From the NCBI GenBank assembly GCA_022601195.1, contig JAHZIX010000049.1:248001-312000 (forward strand): a stretch of 64,000 nucleotides of DNA, in the 5' to 3' direction. The stretch comes from Deltaproteobacteria bacterium (GTDB lineage Bacteria; Acidobacteriota; Thermoanaerobaculia; Multivoradales; JAHZIX01). The notes under the pieces were generated by a model. It made no database searches. It was not told the DNA's origin and saw only the letters and a program-made list of their open reading frames with translations. A program made the translations under genes and the position numbers. Shown piece by piece: positions 53,930-62,669 of the stretch; positions within the stretch are counted from its first letter, which is position 1, and each line of letters starts with the position of its first letter.

Positions 53930-56485
53930 ATGTCTCCCAAAGTCTACCTTCGCGCCCTTCTGAGAGAGTCCCGAGGATCTCGGGGACGGTTGTTGTTCTT
54001 CATTGCCTGCTTGGCGGTCGGAGTGGCCGCAGTGGTCGCTGTTTCAGCCCTCGCCGCCAGCCTCGAAGCGGCGATTCGCTCCGAGGCCCGCCAGCTGCTG
54101 GCCGCAGACCTCAAGGTCTCTGGTCGTCAACCCCTACCCACAGAGCTGGATGCCTTCCTCCAATCGAAAGAAGGGGTTGAGCGCACCGACCTCAAAGAGC
54201 TCGTGACCATCGTCGCCGCGCAGGCGACCGAGGAAGAGGTCACAAGCGGCACCGCGGCGCCTAGCCAACTGGTCGAGCTCAAGGTGGTCGAGGAAGCCTA
54301 CCCGTTTTTCGGCGAAATCGAAGTCCATCCAGCGGCTACTCTCAGCTCACTTCTCCACCGAGGTGTCGTGGTCGCCCCAGACCTTCTGACTCGTCTCGGC
54401 CTGGCCGTAGGAGACCCGCTGCGCATCGGATCGGCAAACTTCCAAATCTCAGGAACCGTTCTCTCCGAACCAGACCGAATCTCTTTCAACCTGACGATGG
54501 GACCACGGGTATTTCTCTCCGCCCAAGCCTTTGACCAAACCGGCCTCGAGACCTTTGGCAGCCGCATTGGCTACCGCGCCCTCCTGAAGCTGCCCGAAGG
54601 GACGACTCAAAAACTTCTGAAGAGCTTTGCCGAAGACCTAGAGGCCTCCCTTCCCAACGCCGCCTACTACAACGTGGAAACCTACACAGAAGCACAGCCG
54701 GCGATGCGGCAAGGCTTGCGGCAGGTGGAGCGATTCCTGGCTTTGGTCGCCCTTGTGGCCCTCTTGACGGGAGGGATCGGAGTGGCTCAGACGGTGCGCG
54801 CCTGGCTCGCCGGGCGGCTCCAGGCCATCGCCATCCTGAAGTGCCTGGGAATGCGGCCCAGAGAGGTTCTCACTCTCTACCTAGGCCAAACGACTCTACT
54901 CGGCGCCGCTGGAAGTCTCGCCGGGGGAGCCCTCGGCCTGATGGTTCCCCAAGTTGCCCCCATCCTCCTGGGAGATCTGATCCCAGCAAGTGCCGTGAGC
55001 TCCTGGCAACCCCTAGCTCTCTTTCAAGGAGTCGCCCTGGGAATCGGCATCGCGATCATCTTTAGCGTTCCGCCCCTGCTGGCCCTGTTGAGGGTTCCCC
55101 CAGTGCGGGTGCTTCGCCATCAGGCAGAGTCTCTACCGGCCAACCGTCGCGCCAACTGGGCAGCGGCCGCCCTTCTTCTGCTTGGCATCGCTCTCGCCAG
55201 CCTGGTCCAGACCCGCTCTCCCTGGTTAGCAGCTCAATTCACCGGTGGAGTCATTGTGGTGACGGCCGTTTTGATGGCAGTTGCCGCCGGCACGATTCGG
55301 TTGGTCGGGCGCCTTCCTCGGGACCTTGGACGCCCCTGGCTGCGCTATGGCTTGGCCAACCTCGGTCGCCCAGGCAGCGCTACCACCGGAGCCATTGTTG
55401 CCCTCGGCCTGGGAGTCATGGTGGTCTTGGCCATGTCTCTCGTGGAAACTCATCTCAGTCACCAGTTGCGAGCCGATCTTCCGGAAGACTCCCCTACGGG
55501 CTTCTTGGTGGACATTCAGCAGGATCAATGGGAGGGAGTACAAAACCTACTACAGCAGCAGGAAGCTAAAGCTGTCGACTCGGTTCCCGTCGTCATGGCC
55601 CGACTGAGCAGCATCGACGGCACGTCGATCCAAAAGCTTGCCGAGGAGAACCCGGAGGACCGCGACCGCCGATGGGCCCTCACCCGAGAACAAAGGCTGA
55701 CCTACCTGGACGAGCTCGGCGACGACAACGAGGTCGTCGAAGGCGCCCTGTGGAGCGACCCTACCCTGGCTGAAGTGAGCGTCGAAACAGAGTTTGCCAA
55801 AGAGCTCGGCATCGGCATCGGCTCCCGCTTGGGCTTCGACATCCAAGGTGTCCCCCTGGAGCTTGCCGTCACCAGTCTCCGAACGGTGCGCTGGGAGACC
55901 TTTCGCATCAACTTCTTTCTCGTCGTGGAGCCGGGGGTCTTGGATACGGCACCGCAATTTCGAGTTGCCGCTGCTCGCCTACCGCGGGACCGTGAACAAA
56001 GCTTCCAAGACCTCCTTTCCGCCCAGTATCCCAACATCACCCTACTCCGCATTCGGGAAATCCTGGAGAAAATCGCTGGAGTGCTCGGCCGCTTGGGAGT
56101 GGGCGTTCGCTTTCTTGGCGGCTTTACGGTTCTCGCTGGGCTGGCGATCCTTGCCGGCGCTGTCAGCGCAGGGGCTTCCCGGAGAGGCCGAGAGGTCGCT
56201 CTCCTCAAGACCCTGGGTTTGACCCGAATAGGGGTCTTAGCGGCTTTCACCGTCGAGTATGCCTGCCTTGGCCTGGCCGCTGGAATCATCGGGGCAGCGG
56301 CCGGAGGAGTTCTAGCTTGGGCCGTTGTGACCCAGGGCATGGAAATCGATTGGGTCTTCCTCCCCAAACCCTTCTTTTTCACCATCCTAGGAAGCGCAGC
56401 ACTCACGGCTCTAGCGGGCAACGCAGCGAGTCTGAGAGCTCTCGCTCAGCGTCCCATCACAGTACTGAGAAGGCAGGATTCCTAG
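53930..56485 (+). CDS. ybbP: FtsX/MacB-type permease YbbP-like
   Basis: 851-residue permease with two FtsX blocks. Near the N-terminus is a membrane helix (GRLLFFIACLAVGVAAVVAV), then a large periplasmic domain, TM groups at about 265-400 and 405-500, a second periplasmic domain, and a C-terminal TM group (GGFTVLAGLAILAGAVSAGA to ITVLRRQDS). Length is near E. coli YbbP (804). The partner ATPase is YbbA; the cargo is not established, with a lipid or lipoprotein role suggested by the link to TesA. Confidence 0.9.
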   Translation: MSPKVYLRALLRESRGSRGRLLFFIACLAVGVAAVVAVSALAASLEAAIRSEARQLLAADLKVSGRQPLPTELDAFLQSKEGVERTDLKELVTIVAAQATEEEVTSGTAAPSQLVELKVVEEAYPFFGEIEVHPAATLSSLLHRGVVVAPDLLTRLGLAVGDPLRIGSANFQISGTVLSEPDRISFNLTMGPRVFLSAQAFDQTGLETFGSRIGYRALLKLPEGTTQKLLKSFAEDLEASLPNAAYYNVETYTEAQPAMRQGLRQVERFLALVALVALLTGGIGVAQTVRAWLAGRLQAIAILKCLGMRPREVLTLYLGQTTLLGAAGSLAGGALGLMVPQVAPILLGDLIPASAVSSWQPLALFQGVALGIGIAIIFSVPPLLALLRVPPVRVLRHQAESLPANRRANWAAAALLLLGIALASLVQTRSPWLAAQFTGGVIVVTAVLMAVAAGTIRLVGRLPRDLGRPWLRYGLANLGRPGSATTGAIVALGLGVMVVLAMSLVETHLSHQLRADLPEDSPTGFLVDIQQDQWEGVQNLLQQQEAKAVDSVPVVMARLSSIDGTSIQKLAEENPEDRDRRWALTREQRLTYLDELGDDNEVVEGALWSDPTLAEVSVETEFAKELGIGIGSRLGFDIQGVPLELAVTSLRTVRWETFRINFFLVVEPGVLDTAPQFRVAAARLPRDREQSFQDLLSAQYPNITLLRIREILEKIAGVLGRLGVGVRFLGGFTVLAGLAILAGAVSAGASRRGREVALLKTLGLTRIGVLAAFTVEYACLGLAAGIIGAAAGGVLAWAVVTQGMEIDWVFLPKPFFFTILGSAALTALAGNAASLRALAQRPITVLRRQDS

Positions 56486-56558
56486 CTCGCGGCCCTACCT
56501 GGGGGAATCGAAGCAGCCACCGGAGGGCTCGATTGAGCCACCGGAGCGGAAGCGCAAC

Positions 56559-57605
56559 CTATTCTTCGAGATCGCCGGAACGGTCGAGGAGAAAGCTAAC
56601 GGGGACGAAGTCATAGCCTAGCTGGAGTGCTCGCGGGACTTCCTCTCCCAGCACCGCCAAGGTCTCTGGATAGGGATGGCCGATCGCCACAGCCGCGCCG
56701 CGGCGACGGGCGATCTCCAGGGTTCGCCGAAACTGCTCTCGAATCACCTCCGGAGCTGGGTCCCCATCCAAGAAGACCTGGCGCTCTGCAGCAGGAATCC
56801 CCGCTTCTACCGCTGCCTTGTACCCAACACTCTGGGCGCTCGTCCGGGAATCGAGGAAAAAGAGCCGCCGCTCTTTCAGAACCTCTACGATAGCGGTCAT
56901 CCGAAGGATATCCGTCGTGAGCCCCGACCCCATATGGTTGTTGACGCCCACAGAGCCCGGAACCGCCGCCAAAGCTTTCCTGGTACCAGCGATCAAGTCC
57001 TCGTCGGACATCGAACCACGCAAGGCTCCAGGTCCAGGATTTGCTCCATTACTGGGCTCCATGGGCAGATGGCAGAGGATCTCCTCCCGCCTGCGTCGCA
57101 ACTCTGCCACGACCTCCGGAGTTCGGCTTTCAAAAGGCAATACAGCGTAGGTCAGATCGATGCCTAGGCTCCCCAGCGTCTTCAAATCCTGAAGACTGCG
57201 CCCCAGGTCATCAATCACCAAAGCTACCCTGACTCCTCTGCCTGGAGGAGGATTCGGCAAGCTCTCGGATGCGACGGTTGCTACCGCTTCCGGATCCCTT
57301 GGCACTGAGCTGGGCTCCCCAGTCTGCTCGGGCTCGGAGGGCGCGGATCTCGGCATCGGGGAAGAACCCGGGGAAGAGCCCTTGGTCGGTGGAGGCGAGA
57401 AAGGTGGCGTCTGCTCCTCGAGCGTGGCTCCCTGCCCTAGCCCCTTCGAACCGTCTGGTGAAATCGCTTTGGATGGATCGGGGGACCAATAACCGAGGTA
57501 ATAACTAAGAGCAAAAATAGCCAGTACGATACCGATGAACACGAGCAGGACACCCGTGGGCGAGGCAGTGAATCCGGGCCGTCGATGACGGCGGCGTCCA
57601 GGCAT
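56559..57605 (-). CDS. divergent polysaccharide deacetylase (YibQ family)
   Basis: 348 residues: N-terminal membrane helix (GVLLVFIGIVLAIFALSYYL), Pro/Ser-rich linker, then the YibQ/DUF610 deacetylase-like domain: RVALVIDDLGRSLQDLKTLG, DLTYAVLPFESRTPEVVAEL, LCHLPMEPSNG, VGVNNHMGSGLTTD, AVAIGHPYPETLAVL. This family is linked with envC and ctp genes across bacteria, as here (envC-ctp-yibQ on the minus strand with gaps of 31 and 27 bp). A role in peptidoglycan or envelope maturation is inferred. Confidence 0.9.
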   Translation of the reverse strand: MPGRRRHRRPGFTASPTGVLLVFIGIVLAIFALSYYLGYWSPDPSKAISPDGSKGLGQGATLEEQTPPFSPPPTKGSSPGSSPMPRSAPSEPEQTGEPSSVPRDPEAVATVASESLPNPPPGRGVRVALVIDDLGRSLQDLKTLGSLGIDLTYAVLPFESRTPEVVAELRRRREEILCHLPMEPSNGANPGPGALRGSMSDEDLIAGTRKALAAVPGSVGVNNHMGSGLTTDILRMTAIVEVLKERRLFFLDSRTSAQSVGYKAAVEAGIPAAERQVFLDGDPAPEVIREQFRRTLEIARRRGAAVAIGHPYPETLAVLGEEVPRALQLGYDFVPVSFLLDRSGDLEE

Positions 57606-57629
57606 CAGATCTAGCCGCGGAAGGCAAGC

Positions 57630-58802
57630 CTAGGCGGCAGCTTTCTCTTCCTGCTCGTCGGTCATTAGGTGATCGAGGCCACGTTCGAGAATGAGGTCCT
57701 TTTCCTCGCCTTCTGACTCCTCGACATCCCAGGACCGAGAGGAGACCATGAGATCCGGGAGAAGGCTTCCCCGAAGGGGCTCCCCATCCGGGCCCGTGTA
57801 GAAAGCATCGGTAATCCAGAGGTGTCCCCCCGACGACAGCTCGACTCGGCGAGCCCTGCCGGCATAGCCGAAGCTACGTTCCCCAACCAAGTCTGCACTT
57901 AGTTTTTGGCGCAGCACCGTAGCCAGAACTTCCGCGGCCCCGAGAGTCCCGCGGTCGATCAGAACGACCAACTTACTGCCCTGCCAACGAGCTTTGGAAC
58001 CCTCGAAACTCTGGATCTGATCGTCTCGGTTCTTGAGACTACCCAGGTCTCCCTCAGCGAAGAGGCCAGCGATCTCGTAGGCGACTTCCGCGTCACCCGC
58101 GGAAACTCCCCTTAGGTCGAGTAGAAGCCTTTCGCCTCCGCGGGTTCTCTCGGCCTCCAGAGCTCGAGCCACTTCCAAGACCGTGGATGCACCGACTTGA
58201 AAGAACTTCAGCACCCCGGCTTGATCGGCCACCGAATAGTCCAGAGCGGGCACTTCGAAGGTACCTAGGGAGAAGTTGAGATCGAGGGTTTCCTGGTTTC
58301 GGTAGACCTTCAGCGAGACCTCATTGCCCGCCTCTCCGGCCAAAGTCGTCTGGATCTTCCACAGGGGCATCAGGCGAGTCGCTTCCCCCTGGACTTCCGC
58401 GACCATATCCCCAACCTGTACTCCCGCCTCTGAGGCCGGACTGCCGTCCGAGACGCCCACGACATAGACGACCCCCCTCTCCCGCAACAACAACACACCG
58501 CTGCGGCGATCTCCGACCTGTCTGGCAGCTTCGTAGGCACGAGTCCCCTCCTCTGGCACGTAGAGGGAGAACGGGTCCAAGGCATCGGTAGCACCGTCCA
58601 AAGCACCGGCCATCAAGATTTCGTCGTTCGGAGGCTCCACATAGGCCTGGTTCACAAGACCAAAAACCTCGGTAAAAACGGCCAAATGTTTGAAGAAAGA
58701 ATCTTCGTCTGAGGCTTCATCCCGTGCGCTGAGGTTACCTGCAACCAAGGGGAGAATCAGAACCATGGAGGCGAGAAAGAAGAGCAAGCGGCTTCGGTTC
58801 AT
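57630..58802 (-). CDS. S41 (CtpA-like) protein, catalytic Ser and Lys lost
   Basis: 390 residues with signal peptide (RLLFFLASMVLILPLVAGNL), PDZ domain (about 95-180: VVYVVGVSDGSPASEAGVQV with GDMVAEVQG) and S41 domain. In active enzymes the Ser lies in SASASEI and the Lys 25 residues later in GKG (E. coli Prc Ser430/Lys455). Here the segment reads DRGTLGAAEVL and, after the same spacing, GERSFGYAG, so Ser is Gly and Lys is Tyr. The fold is otherwise well kept, which suggests a structural or regulatory pseudo-protease rather than decay. Context: middle gene of envC-ctp-yibQ. In E. coli Prc/NlpI degrades murein hydrolases, so a non-catalytic copy might act as adaptor for wall enzymes; that is inference. 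Confidence 0.88.
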   Translation of the reverse strand: MNRSRLLFFLASMVLILPLVAGNLSARDEASDEDSFFKHLAVFTEVFGLVNQAYVEPPNDEILMAGALDGATDALDPFSLYVPEEGTRAYEAARQVGDRRSGVLLLRERGVVYVVGVSDGSPASEAGVQVGDMVAEVQGEATRLMPLWKIQTTLAGEAGNEVSLKVYRNQETLDLNFSLGTFEVPALDYSVADQAGVLKFFQVGASTVLEVARALEAERTRGGERLLLDLRGVSAGDAEVAYEIAGLFAEGDLGSLKNRDDQIQSFEGSKARWQGSKLVVLIDRGTLGAAEVLATVLRQKLSADLVGERSFGYAGRARRVELSSGGHLWITDAFYTGPDGEPLRGSLLPDLMVSSRSWDVEESEGEEKDLILERGLDHLMTDEQEEKAAA

Positions 58803-58833
58803 CGGTAGCCTTCCGGGTGGGTTTCTTGGCGTT

Positions 58834-59991
58834 TCATCTCAACCATTCAAGGGGGTCCTGGGGCCGGTTCTCGAGGCGTATCTCGAAGTAGAGCCGTTCG
58901 TCAACGGACCCAACGACATCCTCCAACGATAGCACATCCTCTGTGTTCACAAGGAGTTGTTGGAGCCCCGTGTAGATCGAGAAGACCCGCCCCGGGTGGT
59001 GCATCACAACCATGGAACCGTAGCCCTCGAACGGCCCGGCGAACAACACCTTACCTGGATATACGGCGCGAACAGGAGAAGGGTTCTCCACTTCGATATC
59101 GATACCGTTGTGGGGAATCTCGGTGCGGTAGCGTGGATCTTGGACCGAACCGAAGCCGAGGATCACTCGGCCGGTGACGGGCCAATCGAGGACCCCCCGG
59201 AAATCCTGTACCTGCCGGCCCTCCAGTTGAAGATCCTCCGGAACCACCAGACTCTCGACCAGAGCGGAGAGCTTGCGAGCCTTCTCCGCAAGGCGCCCCG
59301 CTTCGGCAGCGACCTCAGCTCGTTCGGCTTCCGCTTGACGCAACAGCCCAGCCTGCCTGCGGCGTAGTCCCGCCAACTCTCGCTGCCTCTTCTCCTGCTC
59401 CAGGACCCACCTCTCGACCTCCTCCTGCTCCACCACTAGAGCAGCTCGATCGGCAACCAGCTCCTCTCGAGTTTCCACAAAGCGATCGATGGTGACCGCA
59501 TCCCTCTTGGCCAGAAACCGCAGAACCCGAAACGCTTCCAGAGGATCCGACCCGGGCTCGATGGAAAGAACGAGGCGAAGATAGCCGAAGCTTCCTAGAC
59601 GATAGAGCCCTCGCAGGCGATGGCGTAAGTCGAGACGAACCTCATGGAGATGAGCTTCCAGCGAGGTGACTCGACTCTCCAGAGTGGTCACTCGCTCCGC
59701 GGCCAGATCCCGAGCAGCCTGAGCTTCCAAGACCCTGGTTTCTTGAAGTTGAAGCTCTAGCTCCGTTTCCGCCAGCCGCCCTTCGAGCCCTTGAACCGTA
59801 TCCTTGAGCTCACCGAGTCGAGCTTCCAGACCAGCGACTTCCCGCTGTAGCCTCTCGAGAGCCGCCTCCCGGCTGTCGACCGCACCCCAACCCGCACTCG
59901 CCCCTACTAGCCCCAAGACAAAGGCCAACACCCACAACCTCCACACTCCGCCCCTCTTGGAACCTATTTCGGTGTCAGGCATGCGCTTCAT
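58834..59991 (-). CDS. envC: EnvC-like murein hydrolase activator (degenerate LytM)
   Basis: 385 residues: signal segment (WRLWVLAFVLGLVGASAGWG), long coiled coil (about 40-255, heptads rich in Leu/Glu/Arg) and a C-terminal LytM/M23 domain: PVTGRVILGFG, HNGIDIEV, VLFAGPFEGYGSMVVMHH. The last zinc motif HxH is replaced by LYFEIR and other ligands are incomplete, as in EnvC, which activates amidases and is not itself a hydrolase. ATG 59991 lies inside a 22-bp inverted repeat; a GTG at 59946, after GAGGGG and directly at the signal segment, may be the native start. First gene of envC-ctp-yibQ. Confidence 0.9.
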   Translation of the reverse strand: MKRMPDTEIGSKRGGVWRLWVLAFVLGLVGASAGWGAVDSREAALERLQREVAGLEARLGELKDTVQGLEGRLAETELELQLQETRVLEAQAARDLAAERVTTLESRVTSLEAHLHEVRLDLRHRLRGLYRLGSFGYLRLVLSIEPGSDPLEAFRVLRFLAKRDAVTIDRFVETREELVADRAALVVEQEEVERWVLEQEKRQRELAGLRRRQAGLLRQAEAERAEVAAEAGRLAEKARKLSALVESLVVPEDLQLEGRQVQDFRGVLDWPVTGRVILGFGSVQDPRYRTEIPHNGIDIEVENPSPVRAVYPGKVLFAGPFEGYGSMVVMHHPGRVFSIYTGLQQLLVNTEDVLSLEDVVGSVDERLYFEIRLENRPQDPLEWLR

Positions 59992-60241
59992 GCGTTCCTA
60001 AAATGCCTTCCTGAAAAATGTCTCGCACAACTCCTGGAACTACGACCAAAGCACCGAGAGAGACTACTTCTCGAACCCATTGCTCCTGGGTCATCACTGC
60101 CTCTCAAGAAGCACTACCTCCCAAGAGGCAATACCTCCCAAGAAGCACTGCCATCAGAAGCCGCTGCCATTCAGGAGTCACAGCGAACAACCCCTAGGCA
60201 AGACAGCGCTTTCGCAACACATGAAGCGCATGCCTGACACC
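59971..60241. repeat. 271-bp segment bounded by a perfect 22-bp inverted repeat
   Basis: 59971-59992 (GGTGTCAGGCATGCGCTTCA + TG) is the exact reverse complement of 60220-60241. The left arm encodes the first seven residues of the envC frame (MKRMPDT) on the minus strand; the right arm encodes the same on the plus strand, in a frame that ends after 13 codons. The ~227 bp between the arms carry no gene but include three tandem 17-bp units (60098-60148: TGCCTCTCAAGAAGCAC, TACCTCCCAAGAGGCAA, TACCTCCCAAGAAGCAC). No target-site duplication is visible. It could be a miniature inverted-repeat element, a REP-like structure or an invertible promoter segment. Confidence 0.85.
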
Positions 60242-60258
60242 CCGGCCGCTGGTCGATT

Positions 60259-62409
60259 TTAGAGGAGGCTCTTGCCGTCGAGCTCCACCGGGGCCGCTAC
60301 GTCGTAGATATCAAGCAGAGTCGGCATGACGTCTGCCATATAGGGCTGGCGATCTTTTAGGTCTAGAGTGCTGAAGAAAATCCCCTCCACCAGCGGCGGG
60401 TAGACCGAACAATGGTCTCCACTCCAGATGCGGGTATTGGGCTCGACGATCTCTTGACCAAAGCCACCCAGGCTGTCCTGCCAACCCACTCGATAGCCGT
60501 CGTTGTTGGACGGAATCAAGTCGGAAACATGGGCGGGATCATAGGCTCCAAAGGCTTCGTCTCGAGTGAATACATAAGCCACCGGATTCTCCCCGGTTTC
60601 CGGATCCACATAGCTTTCGAGCCCCGCCTTGATCTCCGCAGCCACGGCCGCATAGTCCTCCGGCTGAACGATTCCCTGGGCTTCTCGCCCCGCCAGGTTG
60701 ATGTAGATCTGCCCCAATCCCAGGGCGTACGCCTTGGTCTTGCTCCAATCCACATTGACCAGGAACTCGCCTTCGTCGAAGAGGTCTTCCAAACTCTTCC
60801 TACCGGTTTCCTGCCCGGTCAAAGTCATGAAACCGTTCTTCACCAACCAAGTGTTGTAGTTCATAGACCTTCTAAAGCTAGAAAAGCCGTGATCAGAGGC
60901 GACGACTAGGTGGGCACCTTCTGGCTTGCGGCCCAAAGCCTCACCGACGATGCGGTCCATATCCTGGTAGGCCTGGAGAATTGTCCCCGACCATTTCTCC
61001 GCACCTTCCTCGGTGTACAAGGGATGTTCCGGATCAAAGAAGCGGAACATCATGTGCTGGACCCGATCGGTAAACTCGAAGTAGTACATCAGGACGTCCC
61101 AATCGTCATCCTCGAGCATGCCGTAAAACATCTCCTCATCCTTCTTCACGGTGAAGGCGACGTCTTCCATGAAAACTTCTTCGTCGATGGTGCCGTCGGT
61201 GAGGGACCAAGTGTCAATGGTCCAACCGATCGTCTTGAAAAGGCCGAAGCGATCCGCCAACTCTCCGGCGTAATCCCCTGGGGTAGTGATCTCCAAGGAA
61301 GGAGGCAGGCTAGTGGGATCGAATTGGATCGGTGAAAGATAGAGCCGCACCTCCGGCTCCAGCGACAGCAGGCGGAACCGGCCGATCCCTTGAATCTTGA
61401 CCACCTCGTTGAAGGGGAAAGTGAAACTCACCCAATCACTCCAATCCCCCGGTTTCATACTGAGCTGGCTACCGGAGACGTCGATGTGGAGCTGAGAGCG
61501 ATCTTCCGACACGGTGAGATTCATCGGAATGTTGACGTAGTCTCCCTGGTCCGGAAACAGCTCGTTGGGGGGTCCCTTGATTTCCGTGGGGATCTCTCCT
61601 CGGTTGTCGAATAGCTCGACGACTTCGATGGAGAAATCGCCGCCGTTTCGAGGGGTGAAGAACAGCTCCGAGGTGAAGTAGAAGGGCTTTCCGATGCGCG
61701 CCGAGAGGTCCGGAGTTCCCATTCCCGAAAGGAGATGGCCGTGAGCAAATGGCTCCGGAGGAAAGGTCACCGGCATGCGGACGACCTTGGTCCTGACTCC
61801 CGCGTCGCCGAGAACCTCCCAAAAAGTTGCGCCTTGCTGAAAGTTCACTGGCTTTGGCTGGGATTCGGGCAACAAGCGGTCCGCTGCCAGATGGGTTCCC
61901 ACGCCAGCCAGAAGCCCCAAAGTGCCGGCGACCCACACCGCCCGGCCCGTGCGCATGCGGAGAAGCTTGAGCACCAACCACAGCAGAAGAGTCAGTCCCA
62001 GGGCGACGAGCCCACCGAGTACCCAGGGAGTCTTTTTTCCCCACAGAAAAGGGACGGTTACTTTGTCCATGAAACCAAAGCTCGGCTGGTAGTTGTCGGC
62101 ATTGCGACGCAGAAAGTCGAAGACGCCGTGGCGCCCGGGATTCAGGCCCGTGGAGAAAGTGGACCAAGAAACCGGCGTTTGGGACGGAATCGTCACTCGC
62201 ATAGGTGAGAAGGTCCCCTGCTCGGCCAGGCGGCTCAGATTGGGGAGTTTCCCCTCCTCCATCCATTGCTGGGTTAGGTCACCATCGACACCGTCGAAGC
62301 CAAGAATGACGACCTTCGGCCGCTCCTCGGCAGAGACCTCGGAAGAAAAACCAATGGATAGGATCGAGGAGGAAACAACGACGAAAACCAGGGAGAGAAA
62401 TCGCTTCAT
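60259..62409 (-). CDS. alkaline-phosphatase-superfamily phosphodiesterase with internal TM helices
   Basis: About 716 residues from ATG 62409; further ATGs at 62421 and upstream are possible. Signal peptide RFLSLVFVVVSSSILSIGFS. Type I phosphodiesterase/nucleotide pyrophosphatase fold: VVILGFDGVDGDLTQQWMEE (metal Asp), IPSQTPVSWSTFSTGLNPGR (Thr nucleophile region), LVVASDHGFSSFRRSMNYNT and SGDHCSVYPPLVEG (metal Asp/His). Unusually, two or three membrane helices (WVLGGLVALGLTLLLWLVLK, AVWVAGTLGLLAGVGTHLAA, about 130-195) are inserted soon after the nucleophile. Related proteins occur in Acidobacteriota without known substrate. It lies upstream of envC on the same strand, separated by the 22-bp inverted-repeat segment. 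Confidence 0.85.
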   Translation of the reverse strand: MKRFLSLVFVVVSSSILSIGFSSEVSAEERPKVVILGFDGVDGDLTQQWMEEGKLPNLSRLAEQGTFSPMRVTIPSQTPVSWSTFSTGLNPGRHGVFDFLRRNADNYQPSFGFMDKVTVPFLWGKKTPWVLGGLVALGLTLLLWLVLKLLRMRTGRAVWVAGTLGLLAGVGTHLAADRLLPESQPKPVNFQQGATFWEVLGDAGVRTKVVRMPVTFPPEPFAHGHLLSGMGTPDLSARIGKPFYFTSELFFTPRNGGDFSIEVVELFDNRGEIPTEIKGPPNELFPDQGDYVNIPMNLTVSEDRSQLHIDVSGSQLSMKPGDWSDWVSFTFPFNEVVKIQGIGRFRLLSLEPEVRLYLSPIQFDPTSLPPSLEITTPGDYAGELADRFGLFKTIGWTIDTWSLTDGTIDEEVFMEDVAFTVKKDEEMFYGMLEDDDWDVLMYYFEFTDRVQHMMFRFFDPEHPLYTEEGAEKWSGTILQAYQDMDRIVGEALGRKPEGAHLVVASDHGFSSFRRSMNYNTWLVKNGFMTLTGQETGRKSLEDLFDEGEFLVNVDWSKTKAYALGLGQIYINLAGREAQGIVQPEDYAAVAAEIKAGLESYVDPETGENPVAYVFTRDEAFGAYDPAHVSDLIPSNNDGYRVGWQDSLGGFGQEIVEPNTRIWSGDHCSVYPPLVEGIFFSTLDLKDRQPYMADVMPTLLDIYDVAAPVELDGKSLL

Positions 62410-62669
62410 GGGGTGGATCATCCTTGTCAGCGGAAAGCACATCAATGGGCGAAGTGCTTTCGAGTATCTCTAGCTCAAAGCCCGTGGGCGATGGGGTGCG
62501 ATCAAAACGGTTGAGTGGGTATCACGTGTTAGGATGGCGCTATGCGCTAACTCGATGGCGGTAGTCTACCAGACCACGACAGCGCTCTCGCTCGCCCCTG
62601 AATGGGCACTGCCTCGGCAACAGACTGCGTACACTTCAAGACCTCTGCTTAAAGGCCATTTCTCGACCG

